From: VRUE01 sp044867645
Lineage (GTDB): Bacteria; Actinomycetota; Thermoleophilia; Solirubrobacterales; 70-9
Direction: 5' to 3'
DNA length: 64,000 nt
NCBI GenBank assembly: GCA_044867645.1
Contig: JBIOVI010000037.1
Location: forward strand, 62,001 to 126,000
This document shows, in pieces, positions 17,396-25,121 of the stretch. Made by a program: the position numbers and the translations under genes. The notes beneath the pieces were generated by a model. It made no database searches, had not been told where the DNA came from, and saw nothing but the letters and a program-made list of their open reading frames with translations. How positions within the stretch are numbered: position 1 is the first letter of the stretch; each line of letters opens with the position of its first letter.

Positions 17396-17992
17396 ATGCA
17401 CCCGATGGAACAGGTCGAACTCCACGGGGACCTCGTCACGATCGAACCGCTGCGCATCGAGCACGCCTCTGACATCTTGGTAGCCGCGGATACCGAGGAG
17501 GTCTTTGCTTGGCTCCCGTATTCGCGCCCGACGGATCTCGATCAGGCACGTGCTTGGATCGAGGGTGCACTTGCCGACCGGGCGGCGAATCGCCGTCTCC
17601 CGCTGGCGATTCTCGCCGCTGACGACGGCTCATTGATCGGCTCGACCTCATATTGGGATTTCGATGCCGGCAATGCTCATGTGGAGATTGGCTCAACCTG
17701 GCTTAGTCGATCCCGATGGCGAACAGGATGCAACGTCGAGGCCAAGCTCCTGCTCTTGACACATGCCTTCGAGACTCTGGAGCTTGAGCGTGTCGCCTTC
17801 CGAACCGATCTACTCAATGAGCGCTCACAGCGAGCCATTGAGACGCTGGGGGCGATCAAGGAGGGCGTACACCGCCGTGAGATGCGACGGCGGGACGGCA
17901 GTTGGCGGGACAGCGTCCACTACTCGATCCTGCGCTCGGAGTGGCCAAACTCCAAAGACCGCCTCTCCCAGCGGCTCGATACAGCGCCCTGA
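17396..17992 (+). CDS. GNAT acetyltransferase, RimJ/RimL-like
   Basis: 198 residues from ATG 17396, which has AAGGA 7 bases upstream; ATG 17351 is less likely. Strand order and motifs fit the Acetyltransf_3 branch: VTIEPLRIEHASDI, then WLSRSRWRTGCNVEAKLLLLTHAFE (acetyl-CoA-binding loop and helix) and DLLNERSQRAIETLGAIKEG. These enzymes acetylate amino groups of proteins, antibiotics or small molecules; the substrate is unknown. It lies in the accessory island 62 bases after hicB, and is followed closely by the second MaoC fragment. Confidence 0.87.
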   Translation: MHPMEQVELHGDLVTIEPLRIEHASDILVAADTEEVFAWLPYSRPTDLDQARAWIEGALADRAANRRLPLAILAADDGSLIGSTSYWDFDAGNAHVEIGSTWLSRSRWRTGCNVEAKLLLLTHAFETLELERVAFRTDLLNERSQRAIETLGAIKEGVHRREMRRRDGSWRDSVHYSILRSEWPNSKDRLSQRLDTAP

Positions 17993-18019
17993 TCGCCGTC
18001 CCGGCGCAGCCCGATTACT

Positions 18020-18200
18020 CGGCGCCATAACGCGGGTGGCGCTGTCGCCCGCGAAACACGGCTTCTCGTTGCCCTCGACCTCGAGGGTGAAGCGGGTGAC
18101 GATCTCCCACCAGCCGCCGCCTACCTCGTCTACTGAGACGACCTCAGCTTTGGCGCGGACCCTGGCGTCGACCGGGACGGGCGGGACCGGATTTTGTTGT
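18020..18200 (-). pseudogene. Truncated MaoC hydratase gene copy 2 (3' end)
   Basis: About 180 bp matching the 3' end of the intact MaoC gene (18915-19388), diverged more than copy 1 but still an open frame: it encodes RFTLEVEGNEKPCFAGDS where the intact gene has a single Ala/Val difference. The TGA stop is lost and the 5' two thirds of the gene are missing. It breaks off at the same point as copy 1 and is joined directly to the end of the DUF998 gene. Confidence 0.85.
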
Positions 18201-18202
18201 CG

Positions 18203-18883
18203 TTAAATGAATTGTTCGGCCCGATCTCCATGTATCGGAGAAGCGAGCTTCAACATCGTGATCGAGAGGGCTGCGATCCAAGCCATGAATACGAGAGCTA
18301 GAAGACGTTGTGCGATTCCAGCGCCTGGATTGCCGTAAAGGGAGACATAGGCGACAGTCGCACCAACCAGCAGCGCCCCCGTCGCCATCGAGGTGCGATG
18401 CAGTTGTCGCAGGCGGCCGATTGACCGAAAAGCCTTCCCAAGAACAAAGGGTGCGGCGATCATCGCCAAGACCACGATCACGCTCTCGAGGTCATGCGCT
18501 AGGTGGTGCCATGACAGGCCAGGGCCATCTTGGAGCCGCTGACAGGTCTCTGAGGTCGACAGCGGGCAATCCTCGCGAAGAATTCCATCGAGGACGCTTC
18601 CAATCCCAACCACAGCAATCAGCCCGGCCCCGACCCGTCCTGCTCGATTGGATCGCACGATCGAAAATAGGCCGGCAGAGAAGATCAAGATCAGCAAGCC
18701 GGAAAGGGAATCGGCCAGATTCCAGACCCAGGGATGCTGCGCCGTCAGCGCGCCAAGGTCGCTTATCTCCTGGCTTGACCAGCTATATCCAGGCCCTTGC
18801 ACCAACCCACCGACGACCCAACCGAGGGTCATCAGGAAGGCACCGGCGATACCGGCTACGGCACCCAGCCGAACGCGGTTCAT
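18203..18883 (-). CDS. DUF998 family membrane protein
   Basis: 226 residues with six predicted membrane helices. The early GWVVGGLVQGPGYSWSSQEI, then DLGALTAQHPWVWN and the loop EDCPLSTSETC fit DUF998. The function of this family is not established. The gene sits between MaoC fragment 2 and the intact MaoC gene, reads in the same direction as both, and a remnant of its 3' end is also attached to MaoC fragment 1. It therefore belongs to a duplicated DUF998-MaoC' module. Confidence 0.8.
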   Translation of the reverse strand: MNRVRLGAVAGIAGAFLMTLGWVVGGLVQGPGYSWSSQEISDLGALTAQHPWVWNLADSLSGLLILIFSAGLFSIVRSNRAGRVGAGLIAVVGIGSVLDGILREDCPLSTSETCQRLQDGPGLSWHHLAHDLESVIVVLAMIAAPFVLGKAFRSIGRLRQLHRTSMATGALLVGATVAYVSLYGNPGAGIAQRLLALVFMAWIAALSITMLKLASPIHGDRAEQFI

Positions 18884-18914
18884 GCCGGGAAACCCATCGA
18901 ATGCATTGAGCGCA

Positions 18915-19388
18915 TCAGTCGCCGGGCGCCATAACGCGGGTGACGCTGTCGCCCACGAAGCACGGCTTCTCGTTGCCCTCGACCTCGAGGGTGAAGCGGG
19001 TCACTACCTCCCACCAACCGCCGCCCTTCTCGTCGATCGAGACGACCTCTGCCTTGCCGCGAACTTTGGAGTCGACTGGGACGGGAGCGGGAAAGCGGAT
19101 CTTGTTCCAGCCGTAGTTGACGCCTAGTGCGAAGCCGGTCGAGGAGATGAGGTCTTTGCGGAAGCCATCGACCAGAGACAGGGTGAGATTGCCGTGGGCG
19201 ATCGTCGTCCCGAACGGGCTCTCGTTTTTCGCCCGCTCGACGTCGACGTGAATCCACTGGTCATCGCCCGACAGCTCGGCGAAGCTGTCGATATCCGCCT
19301 GGGTCACGGTGCGCCACTCGCTCGGCCCGATCTCCTGACCGAGCAGGGACTGCATCCCCTCGACGCCTTGTACCTCGACCGTTGCCAT
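18915..19388 (-). CDS. MaoC-family (R)-specific enoyl-CoA hydratase
   Basis: 157 residues from ATG 19386-19388, typical for a single hot-dog hydratase. The hydratase 2 motif is intact: DIDSFAELSGDDQWIHVD with catalytic Asp and His, followed by FGTTIAHGNLTLSL. It hydrates trans-2-enoyl-CoA to (R)-3-hydroxyacyl-CoA in fatty acid or related metabolism. The open frame extends upstream to 19487 without homology. Two truncated copies of its 3' end lie at 16685 and 18020 in the same orientation. Confidence 0.92.
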   Translation of the reverse strand: MATVEVQGVEGMQSLLGQEIGPSEWRTVTQADIDSFAELSGDDQWIHVDVERAKNESPFGTTIAHGNLTLSLVDGFRKDLISSTGFALGVNYGWNKIRFPAPVPVDSKVRGKAEVVSIDEKGGGWWEVVTRFTLEVEGNEKPCFVGDSVTRVMAPGD

Positions 19389-19437
19389 CGGGCGGCAGGC
19401 TAGCGCAGAGGACGGAGCATCACTACGCGAGGCATCA

Positions 19438-20820
19438 CTACGCGACGAGCCGGACTTCGAAGGATGGAACAGCAAGAGCGCCCGCACCGCCGCCGAGCAG
19501 GGCGAGGATGCGGCTTACGTAGGCCTGAGTCTCCGGGTAGCCGGGAATGCAGTGGCAGGCTTCGACCGGAGCTGGGCCGGCGTTATAGGCCGCCAGGGCC
19601 AGCTGCGGGGAACCGAGCTGGCGAATCAGGTCCGACATGAGATGGGCCTGGGCGTCGATGGCGGCAGTGGGATCGAACGGGTTCGTGAGGCCGTAGGAGA
19701 CGGCGGTAGCGGGAATAAACTGGGCGATGCCCTGCGCCCCAGCCGGCGAGGTGGCAAAGGGGTTGAAGTTGCTCTCGGCCATCAGCTGCGCCGCCAGCAG
19801 AGCCGCCGAGACGTTCCAGCGGGTCGCGGCCTGCACCAAAGGCGTTCGAAACCGAGATGGGACGAACGACGGGAGGCCGCCTATCCCGGAGATGGCTCCA
19901 TCTCCCCCACCGGACTCCGTCACGCCGACCGCGTTGCCGGCCTCCGAGCAGGGCGCAGGACCGCGATCGAAGCCGAAATGCCAGGCCTCCCAGCTGTAGC
20001 GCCGCTCGAAGCCGAAGCGCGCGGCATTGGCGGCCAGCCAGCCGTAGGCCGATTCCGGTCCAAGGTCGAGCTCGGTCGCGCAGCGGTGCAACGAGTGGCC
20101 CGGTGGCGCGACCCACCTGGGATCGGGATGGGCGGCAAAGAGCGCCGCCTGCTCGGCGTCGGAGCGGAATGCCGAGTTGACGAGGAGATCGAGGCCCGCC
20201 TGTGCGGCGATGACAGCCATGCGGTCGAAGGCGGCGGCGACGTCGGGCCGCATCCCCTCGCCTTGCCGGTAGACGAGCGGACCGCTGTAACCGCCGCCGC
20301 TCGCCATCGTCGGTGCCGAGCTGGCTGCGTTCGCCGGCGCGGCTGCTTCGGCGATGGCCGATGCTTCGACGGTGGTGCGAGCGCCGGCCGGCCCACTCCC
20401 GGCAACGTCCATCTCCAGCGTCCCGGTAACGACCGCCCTGACTCGTAGCGGTGCAAACGACGCACGATCGGGAAAGGCAACCGCGAGCCGTCCGGTGTCG
20501 ACCCCGTTGGCCCGCCCCACCTGGAGCGCCGTCGCCCGCGCTCGCGCCAGGTATGCGGGCTTCTCGAGATGAGCTGGATTCGGCAGTCCGTTCGGGAGCC
20601 GCGGTGGAGAGAGCAGACGCGGCAGGTCGTCACGCATCGATCGCGCCGCCGAGACGGCGGCTAAGTCCGCCGCCCGCTGCGCCCTGCCTTTTCCCGTAAT
20701 CGCAGCGGCGATCGCGACCAGCGCCAGCGCCGCGACGATCAGCGCAAACGCCCCGCCAAGCGCCAGCAGCAACGCCTGGCCCCGCTCGCCGTAGCCAGGT
20801 ACGCGCCCGCCAGTCGCCAT
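19438..20820 (-). CDS. TadG-like / VanY peptidase / lytic transglycosylase fusion
   Basis: 460 residues from ATG 20818-20820. Three parts: (1) a TadE/TadG-type N-terminus, ERGQALLLALGGAFAL plus a transmembrane helix and QRAADLAAVSAARSM; (2) a VanY/D,D-carboxypeptidase-like domain, about residues 195-305, with zinc motif SLHRCATELDLG and EAWHFGF; (3) a C-terminal SLT transglycosylase, about 335-455, with catalytic Glu of MAESNFNP, then GAQGIAQF and LALAAYNAGP. All catalytic residues are present, so it could cut both peptide and glycan of the cell wall while held by a pseudopilin-type anchor. Part of a TadE cluster on the same strand, but separated from it by an opposite-strand gene. Confidence 0.85.
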   Translation of the reverse strand: MATGGRVPGYGERGQALLLALGGAFALIVAALALVAIAAAITGKGRAQRAADLAAVSAARSMRDDLPRLLSPPRLPNGLPNPAHLEKPAYLARARATALQVGRANGVDTGRLAVAFPDRASFAPLRVRAVVTGTLEMDVAGSGPAGARTTVEASAIAEAAAPANAASSAPTMASGGGYSGPLVYRQGEGMRPDVAAAFDRMAVIAAQAGLDLLVNSAFRSDAEQAALFAAHPDPRWVAPPGHSLHRCATELDLGPESAYGWLAANAARFGFERRYSWEAWHFGFDRGPAPCSEAGNAVGVTESGGGDGAISGIGGLPSFVPSRFRTPLVQAATRWNVSAALLAAQLMAESNFNPFATSPAGAQGIAQFIPATAVSYGLTNPFDPTAAIDAQAHLMSDLIRQLGSPQLALAAYNAGPAPVEACHCIPGYPETQAYVSRILALLGGGAGALAVPSFEVRLVA

Positions 20821-20960
20821 CTCCCACCGCTGCTCCACGAACCGCACCCTGGCCGGCTCAGGCGCACCCGGGGCGCGCCTAAGCAAAAAAGTGTGTGATC
20901 GAACCCGCACGCAATCGCGTCCGTAGACCGGGCGAGCCGCAATTCGACCCAAGGAGCGCC

Positions 20961-21407
20961 ATGCCGCAATTTCGAACGAGCCCCCGCCGACGCTGGCTGA
21001 ACCGCGCGATCCTGCCGATCGTCGCCGTCCTGGCCGTCGCTGCCCTTTTCAGCTCTCTCGCTGCCGCACAAACGACGAAGCGCGTCGTCAAAGAGGCGCA
21101 GAGCAGGTCGCTCGGCACGGTCCTGACCGCGAACAACGGCCTCACCCTCTACACCCTCAGCGCTGAGAAGCACGGCAACTTCATCTGCAAGGGCTCGTGT
21201 CTCAAAATTTGGTTCCCGCTCGTCGTCGCCCCCGGCGTGAAGCCGACCGGCCCCGTCGCACTCGGCACCGTCAAGCGCCCTGACGGCAGGCGCCAGGTGA
21301 CGTTCAATGGCCGGCCGCTCTACATGTTCGCCAGCGACTCGAAAAAGGGCGACACCAAGGGCGAGGGGATCAGGGACGTCGGCACCTGGCACGCCGCCCA
21401 GCCCTAA
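20961..21407 (+). CDS. Exported protein with COG4315-type secreted repeat
   Basis: 148 residues from ATG 20961, with AAGGAG 4 bases ahead. A signal peptide or single anchor (about residues 15-38) is followed by the pattern LGTVLTANNGLTLYTL, CKGSCLKIWFPL and FNGRPLYMFASDS, which are the repeated units of this small exported family. Members are often called predicted lipoproteins, but there is no lipobox here. Function unknown, possibly surface or heme/metal related. It lies antisense between two members of the TadE cluster and overlaps the end of one by 4 bases. Confidence 0.8.
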   Translation: MPQFRTSPRRRWLNRAILPIVAVLAVAALFSSLAAAQTTKRVVKEAQSRSLGTVLTANNGLTLYTLSAEKHGNFICKGSCLKIWFPLVVAPGVKPTGPVALGTVKRPDGRRQVTFNGRPLYMFASDSKKGDTKGEGIRDVGTWHAAQP

Positions 21408-21994
21408 TCGGTCACCAGCAATCGCCCGCATAGGCGGTTGGGCAGAGCGCCACCGCCTGGCGGGCGCAGCCCGGCGAGGGCCGCCCGCGCAGAGAGCCAA
21501 CCGAGCGAATGCTTGAGAACCCGGACGCGCAGGCCTCGGTCGAGCAGATCGCGCGCCGCGAGCGCGGTCAGCGGGCGGTCCCTCGCGAGATTCGCGACGA
21601 GCAGCGCGCCGGTGGCGCCGATGCGGGGCTCCGCGAGCGTCGGCTGCAGGAGGCGCGGCGACAGGTGGAGGACGGCGACCGAGTCACGGACGGCCGGCAA
21701 GGCCGCGGCCACCCCATCGAGGCTGCCGGGATCAGCCGCGAGAGCGAGCTGACAGAACGCGCCGCGTGAGACGACACCGGCCGCGGGCGGGTGTGCGACC
21801 AGGCGCTCCTCCAGCTCCCGTGCGGCCGCGGTGGCGATCAGCGAAGGGCGCGGCGGGCGGCTGTCGGTCAAATCGACGAGCAAGCTGGCCCGATCCCGAT
21901 CCGAGCCATGACAGGCGAGAGCCGCGGCCGCGGCCCGGGAGCCCGCCGCCCGACCGACCGAAGTGACGAGGACGACTGCGCTCGGGGAGCTCAC
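21404..21994 (-). CDS. Conserved hypothetical, possible degenerate CpaE/MinD-like protein
   Basis: 196 residues from GTG 21992-21994, which overlaps the upstream TadE-like stop (GTGA). The N-terminal VVLVTSVGRAAGSRAAAAAL is in the place of a P-loop but lacks the GKT signature; LLVDLTD resembles a Walker B strand. Further on it is Ala/Leu/Arg-rich with alternating strands and helices. By position next to TadE-like genes it might be a CpaE/TadZ-type localisation factor that lost ATP binding; this is inference. No membrane segment. Confidence 0.6.
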   Translation of the reverse strand: MSSPSAVVLVTSVGRAAGSRAAAAALACHGSDRDRASLLVDLTDSRPPRPSLIATAAARELEERLVAHPPAAGVVSRGAFCQLALAADPGSLDGVAAALPAVRDSVAVLHLSPRLLQPTLAEPRIGATGALLVANLARDRPLTALAARDLLDRGLRVRVLKHSLGWLSARAALAGLRPPGGGALPNRLCGRLLVTD

Positions 21995-22320
21995 TTTGGC
22001 CTCACCGCGGCCGTGCTGCTGACGGCGAGTCGCTCGGCGATCGCCGCCAGAAGAGACGGCGGCCGCAGGCGCACCGTCACCTGGCCCCCGGTCACCGATA
22101 CCTCGAGGTCGTCCTCGGCCCAACCCGGCAGCGAGTCCCGGGCGGCTGCCGTGGCCGGGCGCCCCGAGGCCAGCGCCAGCGCCCCGGCCTCGGCGGCGCC
22201 GTCGGCGAGGGTCAGTGCATAGCCGGTTGCGAGCAGTTGCAGAGCGAGCAAGCCGGCGAGCACGAGCGCCGGCAATGCGGCGACCGACTCGACCGTTGCC
22301 TGGCCACTCTCTTTAGCCAT
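21991..22320 (-). CDS. TadE-like pseudopilin
   Basis: 109 residues. A short polar start with ESGQATVESVAALPALVLAGL is the TadE signature: Glu at +5-like position, then one hydrophobic helix. The rest is a small extracytoplasmic part of alternating strands. TadE proteins are minor pilins of the Flp/Tad system; the core tad genes (ATPase, prepilin peptidase, TadB/C) are not in this window. It overlaps its upstream paralogue by 8 bases and the downstream gene by 4. Confidence 0.8.
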   Translation of the reverse strand: MAKESGQATVESVAALPALVLAGLLALQLLATGYALTLADGAAEAGALALASGRPATAAARDSLPGWAEDDLEVSVTGGQVTVRLRPPSLLAAIAERLAVSSTAAVRPK

Positions 22321-22666
22321 CGCCGTCCGCCAGGGCGGTCTTCGCGCCGACCGTGAGTTGCGGCATGCCCGGCAGCAGGTGCGGCACCGCGACCCGCACC
22401 GAGACGACGCCCGAGTCGCTCACCTCCGCTCCCGTTCTCATCGAGGGCGGTAGGGCCCGTCGAGCCGCCAACCCCGCGTCCCGGCCGACGAGTGCCGCTC
22501 TCGCACCCGCTCGCGCCGCAATCCCGGCCGACCAGAGCGCCTGGCCGGCGAGCGCGATCTGTGCCGCCACCAGGACCGCCAGCAGCAGGAACGGGACCGC
22601 CGCGATCAGCTCGACCGAAGCGGTCCCGCCCTCCCTGCGAAAGCTGCTGGCGGCCTGGCGCGACAC
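22313..22666 (-). CDS. TadE-like pseudopilin
   Basis: 117 residues from a GTG start. N-terminal REGGTASVELIAAVPFLLLAV is the TadE motif with the conserved Glu and a single transmembrane helix, followed by AGIAARAGARAALVGRD and a short outer domain. First gene of the overlapping set 22313-21404. The region 22667-22740 upstream should hold the promoter; I see no clear -35/-10 pair. Confidence 0.8.
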   Translation of the reverse strand: MSRQAASSFRREGGTASVELIAAVPFLLLAVLVAAQIALAGQALWSAGIAARAGARAALVGRDAGLAARRALPPSMRTGAEVSDSGVVSVRVAVPHLLPGMPQLTVGAKTALADGDG

Positions 22667-22740
22667 AGCCCGACCGTCCCAGGACCGAGCACGCGGGTGG
22701 TGCGCTCAGGCAAACAATTGCGTCACATCGGTGCGCCGGC

Positions 22741-23091
22741 TCAGTAAGTGTTCGCCTCGACCCAGATGCGCCAGATCGCAGCGATCGAGGCGCCGAGCAG
22801 CAGGATCCAGGCGAGCGTGCCGCCACCGCTCGAGAACATCTCGTCGCTGCCGGCGATCAGCAGCGCGATCAGGCCGAGAGCGGCGTAGAGAATCGCCCGG
22901 CGTCCGTCGCTCAATGCCGCCAGCGTCAGCTGGTTCTGCCGGCTCAGCACGAAGACTGTCCAGACGATCGCGGCCAAGAATCCCATCGTGATCGCGGTCA
23001 GGACCGCATCCGCCGCGTTCCCCCCGGCCGGCGCGAACGCGACCACCAAGGCAAGCAGCATGACGATCGCGGCGTTTCGCAGGTTACGCAC
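22741..23091 (-). CDS. Small membrane protein, unknown family
   Basis: 116 residues from a GTG start, with four hydrophobic segments (about residues 8-22, 30-49, 66-82 and 90-108) and short loops, so a four-helix inner-membrane protein. No motif I recognise. It lies 16 bases after the next small membrane gene and downstream of pit on the same strand, so it may be the tail of that operon. Confidence 0.6.
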   Translation of the reverse strand: MRNLRNAAIVMLLALVVAFAPAGGNAADAVLTAITMGFLAAIVWTVFVLSRQNQLTLAALSDGRRAILYAALGLIALLIAGSDEMFSSGGGTLAWILLLGASIAAIWRIWVEANTY

Positions 23092-23107
23092 GAGAAAAAG
23101 TGTAGGG

Positions 23108-23344
23108 CTACTTCGAGGTCATCACGACGATGCCCACCACGACCGCGGCCATAGTGGATGCCAGCGCCAGCGCGCCGAGCGCGGCGGCGGCGCCCGCGGC
23201 GAGCGGTCGCCCGCCGCGGCTGAGGTCGACAAAGCGAGTGCCGCCCCAGATCGCCACCGAGAAGATCGTCGTGACGCCAACCCCAGCCACCAACGAGGCG
23301 ATCACCGTCTCCACGAGCTCCTTGGTCTCGACGATCGTCGCCAT
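23108..23344 (-). CDS. Small membrane protein downstream of pit
   Basis: 78 residues from ATG 23342-23344, four bases after the pit stop. Two hydrophobic segments (about residues 15-34 and 46-74) separated by a polar loop with RFVDLSRGGR. No family recognised. The tight spacing suggests cotranscription with the phosphate transporter, perhaps as an accessory subunit; this is inference. Confidence 0.6.
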   Translation of the reverse strand: MATIVETKELVETVIASLVAGVGVTTIFSVAIWGGTRFVDLSRGGRPLAAGAAAALGALALASTMAAVVVGIVVMTSK

Positions 23345-23348
23345 CGAC

Positions 23349-24446
23349 TCAGCCTGCCGGGACCGGCGCACCCTGCTGGGAGCGACGGGTAAAGGCCGCG
23401 ACGATGAGAGCGATCGCCATCAGGGTGACGAGAACCGGCCCCAGCGCACCGGTGCCGAAGACCCGCGTCAGGCCGTAGGTCGCAGCGCCGATCGCCGCCG
23501 CCGCAGGCAAGGTGAGCAGCCAGGCGACGACGATGTTGCCGGCAACCCCCCAGCGCACCGCCGAGACTCGCTTGCCGGCGCCGGCACCCATCACGCCGGC
23601 GTTGATTACGTGGGTGGTCGAGAGGGGGAAGCCGAAGTGGGTCGAGGCGAGGATCACCGCGGCGCCCGCTCCCTGCGCTGAGAAGCCTTGCGCCGCATCC
23701 ATCTTGATGATCCGGCTGCCGGTCGTGCGGATGATCCGCCAGCCACCGGTATAGGTGCCAAGCGCTATCGCGGCTGCCGCCGAAGCGATCACCCAGAACG
23801 GCGGGTCGGAGTTGGCGGCGAGAGTGCCGTTGGCGATCAGCGCCAGGGTGATCACTCCCATCGTCTTCTGTGCGTCGTTGGTGCCATGGGCGAGCGCCAG
23901 CAGGCCGCCGGAGACAACCTGGCCGTAGCGAAAGCCACGCGTAACGGGACCCGGCCGCTGCCGCCCCACGATCCGGTAGGCGAGGCCGATGCTGACCCCC
24001 GCGACGAGGAAGGCAAGCAGGGGCGCGATCACCGCCGGGATCAGCACTTTGCCGATCAAACCGTCGGCGAGCACCGCATCCAGCCCGGCTGCCGCCACCG
24101 CCGAACCGACGACGCCGCCGATCAGGGCGTGCGATGAGCTGGAGGGAAGCCCAAACCACCAGGTGATCAAGTTCCAGGCGATCGCACCGATCAGCCCGGC
24201 AAAGACGATCGTCGGCGTGATCACTGCGGCGTCGACGACGTCGTTGGCGACCGTGGCGGCGACCTCGATCGAGATGAAGGCGCCGACGAAATTGAGCAGC
24301 GAAGCGAGTCCGATCGCCAACTGGGGGGGCGCCGCGCCGGTCGAGATCGAGGTGGCAACGACGTTCGCCGTGTCGTGGAAGCCGTTGGTGAAGTCGAACG
24401 CCAGCGCCGTCCCGACGACGATGACGAGAATGACGTCCGAGCTCAC
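23349..24446 (-). CDS. pit: PiT-family inorganic phosphate transporter
   Basis: 365 residues from a GTG start with about ten membrane helices. The two inverted PiT signature repeats are present: FDFTNGFHDTANVVATSI near the N-terminus and LALAHGTNDAQKTMGVI in the middle, plus GLPSSSSHALIGG and FPLSTTHVI pore loops. PiT proteins carry metal-phosphate with H+ or Na+ at low affinity. The DUF47 gene 16 bases upstream on the same strand is the usual partner. Together with pst and ppk it forms part of the phosphate super-locus. Confidence 0.94.
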   Translation of the reverse strand: MSSDVILVIVVGTALAFDFTNGFHDTANVVATSISTGAAPPQLAIGLASLLNFVGAFISIEVAATVANDVVDAAVITPTIVFAGLIGAIAWNLITWWFGLPSSSSHALIGGVVGSAVAAAGLDAVLADGLIGKVLIPAVIAPLLAFLVAGVSIGLAYRIVGRQRPGPVTRGFRYGQVVSGGLLALAHGTNDAQKTMGVITLALIANGTLAANSDPPFWVIASAAAAIALGTYTGGWRIIRTTGSRIIKMDAAQGFSAQGAGAAVILASTHFGFPLSTTHVINAGVMGAGAGKRVSAVRWGVAGNIVVAWLLTLPAAAAIGAATYGLTRVFGTGALGPVLVTLMAIALIVAAFTRRSQQGAPVPAG

Positions 24447-24462
24447 AAGATCGCGGGGAGCG

Positions 24463-25083
24463 TCATGAGTTCTTGATCACTATCCCCTCGAGTATCTGGG
24501 CGGCGGTCTCGGTCGCGTCGATCGCGTTCTCGAGCACCGCGAACATGTCCTTCCAGCGGATCACGACCATCGGGTCGATCCCGTTCGAGAACAGCGAGGC
24601 GACCGCGTCGCGGGAGATCCGGTCGCCCTCGTTCTCGAGCCGGTGGATCTCGATCCAGTAGCGGTCCAGACCCTTTAGCTCGCGCAGGTGGTCGAGGCCC
24701 TGCGAGAGCTGATCGCACGCCCCCACCAGCACCTTGGTCAGCGCCTGGGCCTGCGCCATCGGCGCTTCGATCTGGTAGAGGCCGAGCAGGTCGGCCGCTT
24801 CCTCGGTGTAATCGACGATGTCGTCCATCTGGGTCGCCAGGCCGTAGATGTCCTCGCGGTCGATCGGCGTGACGAAGGTCGTGTTGAGCCGCTTGATGAT
24901 GTCGTGGGTGATCCGGTCGCCCTCTTGCTCGGCCTTGAGGATCTCGCGAGAGAGATCGCCGTCATCCGGCCAGGTGCCCATCATCTCGTCGAGCAGGCGA
25001 GCGGCGTTTACCGTGTTCTGCCCCGCCTCGATGAAGAGATCGAAGAAGGTGCTGTCTTGAGGCAGAAGCGAGAGGCGAACCAC
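24463..25083 (-). CDS. DUF47 PhoU-like accessory protein of the PiT transporter
   Basis: 206 residues from a GTG start, almost all helical. The pattern is that of DUF47 (PhoU-like three-helix repeats): LFIEAGQNTVNAARLL, LKAEQEGDRITHDIIKRLN, TQMDDIVDYTEEAADL, then a second repeat with IHRLENEGDRISRDAV and NAIDATETAA. The Glu/Asp-rich helix motifs bind metal clusters in PhoU relatives. Such genes are nearly always paired with pit and appear to regulate it. It lies 16 bases upstream of pit and 38 bases downstream of ppk1. Confidence 0.92.
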   Translation of the reverse strand: MVRLSLLPQDSTFFDLFIEAGQNTVNAARLLDEMMGTWPDDGDLSREILKAEQEGDRITHDIIKRLNTTFVTPIDREDIYGLATQMDDIVDYTEEAADLLGLYQIEAPMAQAQALTKVLVGACDQLSQGLDHLRELKGLDRYWIEIHRLENEGDRISRDAVASLFSNGIDPMVVIRWKDMFAVLENAIDATETAAQILEGIVIKNS

Positions 25084-25121
25084 GCGGCAATCCTAGAGGT
25101 AGCGAGGGCCCATGGGCGATC

